32,632 nucleotides of DNA from Muribaculaceae bacterium (GTDB taxonomy: Bacteria; Bacteroidota; Bacteroidia; Bacteroidales; Muribaculaceae), in NCBI GenBank assembly GCA_029060285.1, contig JAIDUH010000079.1:1-32632 (forward strand), read 5' to 3'. Below, piece after piece: positions 27,736-32,632 of the stretch; the stretch's first letter is position 1; every line of letters starts with the position of its first letter. Below the pieces are notes generated by a model that worked only from the letters and a program-made list of their open reading frames with translations, did not search any database and was not told the origin of the DNA. The translations under genes and the position numbers were made by a program.

Positions 27736-29169
27736 ATGCCACTTAATCAGCAAGCAAAAGCAGAATACAATAAACTCTCCAAGGCAGCTCGTGAGCGGAT
27801 AGACAATTTTATGTCTGAAGCACGTACAGGAGTCCAACATAGCAAAATAAACAAAATCCTGACTAGTTCAGATTGGAAAAACGTAGCTCAAAAAGTTCTC
27901 GGGAAAGCCAGTGTTTTTGAAATTGATTCATTTCAGGAGTTACAAAAACTTTTTAATAGTGACGATTTTTATAAATTAATGGATGAATCAGGATTTATTA
28001 AATCCTTATTTAATACGCATTATAAAGACGTTCTAAAAAACGATAGGAAAACAGGAAATGCGCAATTAAATAAAAGATTACAGAAGCTATTTGAACCGAA
28101 GCGAGATAGAAGAAATAATTCAGAACAGACAAAAACATTACATCCTTCCAATCTCCAGTCGCATTCAGGAAGTATTTCAGTCAATAAAAAAGTTACACCC
28201 CCATTCACAAATAGTCAAATAAATGCAAGAACTAAAAATATTGCTGACTTACTTCACACAGCTTATAATATTATTCTTCATGGTGCTCCTGGCACTGGCA
28301 AGACTTACCTTGCTAAAAACATAGCAAAAGCGATGGGATGTGATCAAACAAGAATCAAAATGGTTCAGTTCCATCCATCTTATGACTACACTGACTTTAT
28401 GGAGGGACTCAGACCTTGTAAGAAAGATAGTAATCAGTCGTCAATAATTGGCTTTGAGCGTAAAAATGGTGCTTTCAAAGAGTTCTGCAAAAATGCAATA
28501 AATGCACTGGAAAAAGAAAAAAATGACGCTTTTGTATTCATTATAGATGAGATCAATAGAGGGGAAATATCTAAAATTCTTGGAGAATGTATGTTCTCCA
28601 TAGATCCAGGATATATTGGAGAAGATGGCCGTGTTGAAACTCAATATCAGAACCTTATAGATGATAAGACGGATCCTTTCAAGGATGGCTTCTACCGTCC
28701 TGAGAATGTCTATATTATTGGCACCATGAATGATATTGATCGTGGCGTAGAGTCGATGGATTTAGCTATGCGTCGCCGCTTCCAATTCATTGAAATAAAA
28801 ACTGAAGATACGCGAGATGATATCTTAAAAAGTTTGAAGGATAAAGAGCTGGAAACCAAAGCAACAGAAAGGATGAATGCCCTCAACAACGTTATCCGTG
28901 AGACACCTGAGCTTGGAGAAGACTATTGCATTGGAGCATCCTATTTCCTCAAAGTCAAAAATTTTGCTAAAGATGAATGGGAGAATCTATGGTCCAAACA
29001 CCTCAAGGGGCTTCTTAAAGAATATGTGAGGGGACTTGAAGATTCGAAATTGATGGAAAAGTTTGAGAAGGCATATTGGTCTGGTACTCCGGCTAATGAT
29101 GTTTATGCTGATGTCGTCTCTGATGGTGAGGTTGCTACTGATATTGCTCCTAAAGATGAAGAAAATTAA
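27736..29169 (+). CDS. McrB-type AAA+ GTPase of a modification-dependent restriction system
   Basis: A 477-residue motor subunit of the McrBC type. The AAA+ domain (about 165-400) has Walker A GAPGTGKT at 183-190, the Walker B region FIIDEINRGEISKI at 268-281 (typical DEINRG of McrB) and GTMNDIDRGVESMDLAMRRR, where McrB proteins have the MNTADRS-like GTPase signature. The first 160 residues are helical, charged and end in a Ser/Asn/Gln-rich linker; they do not resemble the DUF3578 or EVE/YTH domains that read modified bases in other McrB proteins. The C-terminal tail is acidic. It is followed after 3 bases by the nuclease gene. The target DNA modification cannot be predicted. Confidence 0.9.
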   Translation: MPLNQQAKAEYNKLSKAARERIDNFMSEARTGVQHSKINKILTSSDWKNVAQKVLGKASVFEIDSFQELQKLFNSDDFYKLMDESGFIKSLFNTHYKDVLKNDRKTGNAQLNKRLQKLFEPKRDRRNNSEQTKTLHPSNLQSHSGSISVNKKVTPPFTNSQINARTKNIADLLHTAYNIILHGAPGTGKTYLAKNIAKAMGCDQTRIKMVQFHPSYDYTDFMEGLRPCKKDSNQSSIIGFERKNGAFKEFCKNAINALEKEKNDAFVFIIDEINRGEISKILGECMFSIDPGYIGEDGRVETQYQNLIDDKTDPFKDGFYRPENVYIIGTMNDIDRGVESMDLAMRRRFQFIEIKTEDTRDDILKSLKDKELETKATERMNALNNVIRETPELGEDYCIGASYFLKVKNFAKDEWENLWSKHLKGLLKEYVRGLEDSKLMEKFEKAYWSGTPANDVYADVVSDGEVATDIAPKDEEN

Positions 29170-29172
29170 CTT

Positions 29173-30561
29173 ATGTCTCTGATCCAGATCCAAGATTATG
29201 ATAGAAATGAGAACGAGATTCTTGATGCTGAGGACATCAAGAATCTCCGTCTTGTTGCCAATACAGAGCTAAAACAGTTATTGTCTGACAATAATACGCA
29301 TCTCCTTGTTTTTCCGCCCAGAATTGGAGGGAATTTCGATGGAATCGATGATAAGTATATCATTAAACTTAGAGAATCTAATAACAAAGCTTATATCAAA
29401 GCTGAAGATGTGCTTGGATATGTAGGAATAGGCAATACGTTTCTATCTATTGGAACAAGATTTACTGGAAATGCTAAAGAGGATTTCCTTTTGCATTACA
29501 TGCTGCAAAAGGTATTGAGAATTAATATTTTCAAATATGACCATCCCTCTACGAACGATGCTGTATTGGATATCCTTGCTTTAATGTTCCCCGGAATGTT
29601 GTCAAAGGCATTAAGACAAGGCCTTCTCAAAAGGTATGTAAGGGTAGAAAGGAACGATGCAAATATCAAGGGAACAATAAATATTAATCAACATATTCGC
29701 TACAATCAACCCTTCAATGGGAAAATTGCCTATACCCAAAGAGAGCATACTGCTAACAACAACGCTATTCAGCTTATAAGACATACTATAGAGTACATCA
29801 AAACTACTCCTGTCAAGCAGATTTTAAAGAACTCTTCTGAAGTTAAGGATAACATTGCAGTAATAGAATTTGCCACACCTAACTATGAAAAGAGAAACCG
29901 GCAATTAATAATAAACAAAAATAAAAGGAGAAATCCCCATCCTTATTTTACAGCCTATGATCCACTCCTTAATTTATGTATAGCGATTTTAGAACATCAT
30001 AAAGTCAGATATACATCCCAGGATAAATTAATCTATGGTATTCTTTTTAGTGGTTCCTGGCTTTGGGAAGAATATCTATACTCTGCTATATTTTCTAAAT
30101 TAAATTTTACTCATCCGGATAATCGTAGAAAGACTGATGCAATATATATTTTTAAAGGCAAAATAGATAATTCATCAGCTGATCCTGACATTATTGAAAA
30201 AAATTCAGCTCCTCGTTTCCCAGACTATATGTATGAGGAAAAGGGAATTGTAAAAATTGTTGTGGATGCTAAATATAGACATCACAGTTATTGTGGTGAT
30301 AGAGATAACCTACATCAACTTTTGACTTATATGTATATCACCAAGTCTCAGTCGGGTGCTTTTATATATCCCATAGGAAGTAACGATGATTTGGAATTAA
30401 TGAACGAACCGCCAAAAGCGATAGAAGGGTACGGAGGTGATTATAATCGTTTTGGCTTTGTTATCCCCAGAGATGCTTCTAACTATTCCGAGTTTGAAAA
30501 AAATATGTGTAAAGAAGAAGATAGGCTGAAAGATAGAATCAAAGAATTATTAAAACATTAA
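29173..30561 (+). CDS. McrC-type nuclease subunit
   Basis: A 462-residue partner of McrB. The N-terminal part (to about 200) holds the conserved VLGYVGIGNTFLSIGTRF strand region and VERNDANIKGTINI with YTQREHTANN, typical of McrC proteins. The C-terminal PD-(D/E)XK nuclease domain follows LFSGSWLWEEYLYSAI: the active site is FPDYMYE (Asp351), then VVDAKYR (Asp365, Lys367). Related McrC proteins cut DNA on both strands once the McrB ring has moved along it. The gene is coupled to mcrB by a 3-base gap. No signs of damage: both genes of the module read as intact. Confidence 0.9.
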   Translation: MSLIQIQDYDRNENEILDAEDIKNLRLVANTELKQLLSDNNTHLLVFPPRIGGNFDGIDDKYIIKLRESNNKAYIKAEDVLGYVGIGNTFLSIGTRFTGNAKEDFLLHYMLQKVLRINIFKYDHPSTNDAVLDILALMFPGMLSKALRQGLLKRYVRVERNDANIKGTININQHIRYNQPFNGKIAYTQREHTANNNAIQLIRHTIEYIKTTPVKQILKNSSEVKDNIAVIEFATPNYEKRNRQLIINKNKRRNPHPYFTAYDPLLNLCIAILEHHKVRYTSQDKLIYGILFSGSWLWEEYLYSAIFSKLNFTHPDNRRKTDAIYIFKGKIDNSSADPDIIEKNSAPRFPDYMYEEKGIVKIVVDAKYRHHSYCGDRDNLHQLLTYMYITKSQSGAFIYPIGSNDDLELMNEPPKAIEGYGGDYNRFGFVIPRDASNYSEFEKNMCKEEDRLKDRIKELLKH

Positions 30562-30636
30562 TCTATAATTATTCAACACGTTTATTATAATATTATGTCT
30601 CGGCATTTCTTCAACAAGTAATATACGGCATTGTCT

Positions 30637-30874
30637 TCACTTTAAGTTAACCACCATCGGAAGGAAAAGTTTCAGAAACGAGTCACCGATAGAATGGTGA
30701 TTGTTCGGATTCAAATAGTAAGAGATGAATGTCGAATGACTGTTTTCTCTGAGTGCGATGTTCATAATCTGCCAGAACGAAGGAGAGTTGTAGAAGTCCC
30801 TCACCTCGTTCATTCTTGGATCGTTGTTAAACGAATGAATCTGCTATTCGATTAAGATAGTCGATTTCGCTCAT
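30637..30874 (-). pseudogene. Truncated, frameshifted remnant resembling a PDDEXK_4 nuclease
   Basis: From an ATG at 30874 the frame reads MSEIDYLNRIADSFV and stops (TAA); one base on, the reading continues as NNDPRMNEVRDFYNSPSFW, then LRENSHSTFISYYLNPNNHH and SIGDSFLKLFLPMVV, ending at TGA (30637-30639). The ENSHS...LNPNNHHSIGDSFLKLFL pattern resembles the N-terminus of the PDDEXK_4 family (PF14281), which is often found in defence contexts. The catalytic part is absent. The 58-codon open frame from 30813 is the undamaged piece. The family call is from memory of the pattern. Confidence 0.6.
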
Positions 30875-30901
30875 AGACTTACTTGTTTTTGTTTTCTCTT
30901 G

Positions 30902-30932
30902 TAAAGATAATAAATAAATTTCTATTTACAAT
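30902..30932 (-). promoter_or_regulatory. Promoter of the PDDEXK-like remnant
   Basis: On the minus strand ATTG (30932-30929) and TATCTTTA (30909-30902) are 19 bases apart, matching the Bacteroidetes pattern with one mismatch. It lies about 28 bases before the ATG at 30874, so the dead gene seems to have kept its promoter. Confidence 0.5.
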
Positions 30933-31269
30933 AGTTCATATCGGTCATTTCCGAATCATAACTTTCAAATTAAAAATGCATTATCTTTGGAGGTTTCTCT
31001 GAGAACTATTGATTTTAATCGCCAACACTTCTTCAATGAGGACATTACAGGATTCTTACTTGAAGGAATGTCCTGGATAATTTTCTCTGTATCTTCTTTG
31101 GCCATACAGAGCTTATCAGATAAATTAATAACAAAAAGGCGGAGGGGGGAAAGTCTATAAAAGCGAAAACAAGAGCAAAAGCAAAAACCCGGGAGTCCAC
31201 TAAATCGAAATCAACCTCGTGGCCTTCCGACCAGTCTTTGGAACATAAAAAATCAGGTCTCCCGGCACT

Positions 31270-31348
31270 GACTCATCCAAGGATGAGTCTAAGTCAAGTA
31301 TCTCTTAAAGCCATATTTGAAATTACTTACACTTCAAATATGGCTTTA
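31270..31348. repeat. Two tandem hairpins (inverted repeats)
   Basis: The first hairpin pairs GACTCATCC (31270-31278) with GGATGAGTC (31281-31289) around AA. The second is a perfect 16-base-pair stem, TAAAGCCATATTTGAA (31306-31321) with its complement at 31333-31348, around an 11-base loop (31322-31332). Neither is followed by a run of T residues on the plus strand, so they are not ordinary terminators. They could be the end of a lost mobile element, a recombination site or a structured RNA. Confidence 0.75.
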
Positions 31349-31443
31349 CGTCAAATTACTTTGCAATATCCTATTTTCTCTTTTTCCCGACATCCCCTCC
31401 TCCTTAAAGTTCGGACACCCTAACCGGGATACCCTCGCTAAAC

Positions 31444-32343
31444 CTAAACATCCTTTGTCTTTCCAAGACGTGAAACCTCTTCATATATGGATTGCAGGGA
31501 TTCTGGAATTACAATCCTCATCTCCCCTAGTTCCTTTACCCTTCGCTTGATATATTCGATTTTTCTGCTTTCGAGTAGCTTTCGCCCATCAGTCCATTCC
31601 ACCATCTTTGCAACATATTCAGCATTTTTAGAGATATTTGTCTCCGCAACTACCTTGTGGCATTCATGTTTACGGGCATTCACGTCAGCTTGAGCTTCCC
31701 GGTATAATTTCTGAAGCTTGAAAAAAACATCCTCAACAGTCTTCGTGTCGACAGAAGAGGTGTATGTATATATTAAGGTATCGCGACCTTCCCCACTTAC
31801 AGAATGCGGACGATCAAGTTTCTTGAGAAGGCTATCGCGAGCCTCTGCAAACGATCCACCGGGATGAATCTCTTTCCCAAGAGTAGATGCCAAAGTCTCT
31901 ATCTCATAGTAGCGACAGCGCTCCTTAAGGGAAAGAGTAGCAATATAATCGCCATCTGTCATTGCAACATCTGGCTTAGGTTCATCTTCGAGATCTATAC
32001 CTTCTTTTTTAGCATAATCTTCAAGAGTGAGATCTTGAATCTCTTCTATGAGAGCTTCTTTCGCCTTAATACCTTCTCTAAGCCATGCAATGAGCGACTT
32101 TGCTTTTGCAATACGGAACAATTTATCAATGACGGCTGTCACAGAATCATCGTTCGCACCGTTTACAAGACGATTGGACTTTGATTCTCCAATCAGAGCA
32201 ACGTCCGTAGAATAGAATTGGAGTTCTTCCAACTCAGCTGTAAGACTTCGGATCATCTCCTTTGCCATGTTTGCCACATGGTTTGCTGAAGTTGAGGTCA
32301 AGCCCTTGCCATTTGCCGAGAAGAATATCATATCTTTTTCCAT
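31444..32343 (-). CDS. Uncharacterised charged 299-residue protein, probable coiled coil
   Basis: From the ATG at 32343 the product starts MEKDMIFFSANGKGLTSTSA and is rich in Lys, Glu and Ala with long helical stretches (for example MAKEMIRSLTAELEELQFY and a C-terminal LLESRKIEYIKRRVKELGE). No signal peptide, membrane helix or catalytic motif is visible, so it is likely cytosolic. I do not recognise the family. The open frame extends to a TTG at 32400, but that TTG belongs to the -33 promoter element, so the ATG is the start. A possible scaffold or DNA-associated role is only a guess. It sits alone between the McrBC area and dnaK. Confidence 0.75.
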   Translation of the reverse strand: MEKDMIFFSANGKGLTSTSANHVANMAKEMIRSLTAELEELQFYSTDVALIGESKSNRLVNGANDDSVTAVIDKLFRIAKAKSLIAWLREGIKAKEALIEEIQDLTLEDYAKKEGIDLEDEPKPDVAMTDGDYIATLSLKERCRYYEIETLASTLGKEIHPGGSFAEARDSLLKKLDRPHSVSGEGRDTLIYTYTSSVDTKTVEDVFFKLQKLYREAQADVNARKHECHKVVAETNISKNAEYVAKMVEWTDGRKLLESRKIEYIKRRVKELGEMRIVIPESLQSIYEEVSRLGKTKDV

Positions 32344-32370
32344 ATCTGTGAAATGATTAATTTCTGAATG

Positions 32371-32401
32371 CAAAGTTAATGAATATATTTGAATATACAA
32401 T
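32371..32401 (-). promoter_or_regulatory. Promoter of the 299-residue protein gene
   Basis: On the minus strand ATTG (32401-32398) and TAACTTTG (32378-32371) are separated by 19 bases, a full match to the Bacteroidetes pattern. The transcript would start near 32364, about 20 bases before the ATG at 32343. This rules out the upstream TTG as a start codon. Confidence 0.7.
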
Positions 32402-32462
32402 CGTTCATTTTGTTCAAATCTATCAAATTAGGATAAACAGCATAACTTCTACAGAAAAAGAA

Positions 32463-32492
32463 GCGGCATGCAACCGATAGATTGCATGCCGC
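32463..32492 (-). terminator. Rho-independent terminator of dnaK
   Basis: GCGGCATGCAA (32463-32473) pairs with TTGCATGCCGC (32482-32492) around an 8-base loop. On the minus strand it is followed by TTCTTTTTCTG, a T-rich tail. It lies 45 bases after the dnaK stop and separates it from the next minus-strand gene. Confidence 0.88.
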
Positions 32493-32536
32493 CAGACATG
32501 ATATTTACGGGTATGTATACCTACTGTCTTGTCTTT

Positions 32537-32632
32537 TTACTTCACTTCCTCGAAATCGACGTCTGTCACGTCTTTTTCGTCGGGGTTAGGAGCCTGCTGC
32601 TGAGCGCCTGCGCCTGCTGCGCCAGCCTGCTG
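32537..32632 (-). CDS. dnaK: Chaperone DnaK (Hsp70), C-terminal end
   Basis: Only the last 31 codons are in the window. They give an Ala/Gly/Gln-rich linker (QQAGAAGAGAQQQAP) followed by the acidic tail DEKDVTDVDFEEVK and TAA, the well-known C-terminal tail of bacterial DnaK that ends in EEVK or close variants. DnaK is the ATP-driven cytosolic chaperone. The start lies beyond the right edge, and the gene is closed by the hairpin at 32463-32492. Confidence 0.93.
   Translation of the reverse strand, partial: QQAGAAGAGAQQQAPNPDEKDVTDVDFEEVK

Larger units (their letters stand above)
30875..31443. other. Gene-poor stretch between the McrBC area and the 299-residue gene
   Basis: No gene over 60 codons is convincing here. 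A 46-codon minus-strand frame (30965-31105; MAKEDTEKIIQDIPSSKNPV at its start) could be a small gene or debris. A plus-strand frame (31160-31423) encodes a low-complexity start, KAKTRAKAKTRESTKSKS, and then nothing recognisable. A TATCTTTG box on the plus strand (30982-30989) has no gene to drive. Two tandem hairpins lie at 31270-31348. The stretch 30562-30636 after the nuclease gene is AT-rich without a clear terminator. Confidence 0.5.

Noticed and set aside
30965-31105. 46-codon minus-strand frame near the PDDEXK-like remnant
   Set aside because: It could be real, but there is no promoter, homologue or neighbour that supports it.
31160-31423. Plus-strand frame with a KAKTRAKAKT repeat-like start
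   Set aside because: It has no clear start before the low-complexity part, crosses both hairpins and lacks domain pattern. I do not call it a gene.

Overview
The window looks like a chromosomal segment from an obligately anaerobic gut Bacteroidales, most likely of the Muribaculaceae/Bacteroidaceae type. The reasons are: a DUF4295 gene directly after rpmG, an lpxC-fabZ gene fusion, a sodium-pumping methylmalonyl-CoA decarboxylase operon of the succinate-to-propionate route, a menaquinone cluster, weak ribosome binding sites, and several promoters of the Bacteroidetes form (TTG or TTTG, 19-21 bases, TAnnTTTG). The family-level placement is inference; no 16S rRNA or other taxonomic marker is present.

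Layout, left to right. 1-580: end of a ribosomal protein operon (rpmB partial, rpmG, DUF4295) closed by a strong terminator. 824-7614: plus-strand run of nadE, tsaC, a membrane sugar-phosphate transferase, a ClC-type chloride channel/antiporter with CBS domains, and fmt; several junctions overlap or nearly touch. 7626-8639: an aldo/keto reductase facing it. 8820-9521: a Crp/Fnr regulator. 9507-14105: minus-strand menD-menB-menC-menE, making part of the menaquinone pathway (no menF or menA here). 14221-17438: minus-strand lpxD, lpxC-fabZ and lpxA, the first steps of lipid A synthesis. 17724-21951: mce, mmdA, an OadG-like subunit, mmdC and mmdB, which together epimerise and decarboxylate methylmalonyl-CoA and couple this to sodium export. 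22028-23944: an M48 metalloprotease lipoprotein, a PRiA4_ORF3-like protein and a small unknown protein.

24225-27590 is accessory and partly decayed. A frameshifted fragment of a cation diffusion facilitator, a small membrane protein with an in-frame TAG, and two broken minus-strand genes surround one intact gene, a PoxB-like pyruvate oxidase. 27670-30561 is a visibly AT-rich two-gene McrBC-type restriction module with a near-ideal promoter and an N-terminal McrB region I do not recognise. Beyond it lie a frameshifted, truncated remnant resembling the PD-(D/E)XK nuclease family PDDEXK_4, a gene-poor stretch holding two tandem hairpins, and an uncharacterised charged 299-residue protein. The window closes with the C-terminus of dnaK.

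The best candidates for something not well described are the McrBC module with its undefined target-recognition domain, the 299-residue protein beside it, and the graveyard of broken genes, which suggests an insertion hotspot between poxB and dnaK. I found no rRNA, tRNA, CRISPR array, intact insertion sequence or integrase. All calls come from reading motifs by eye; no database search was run.
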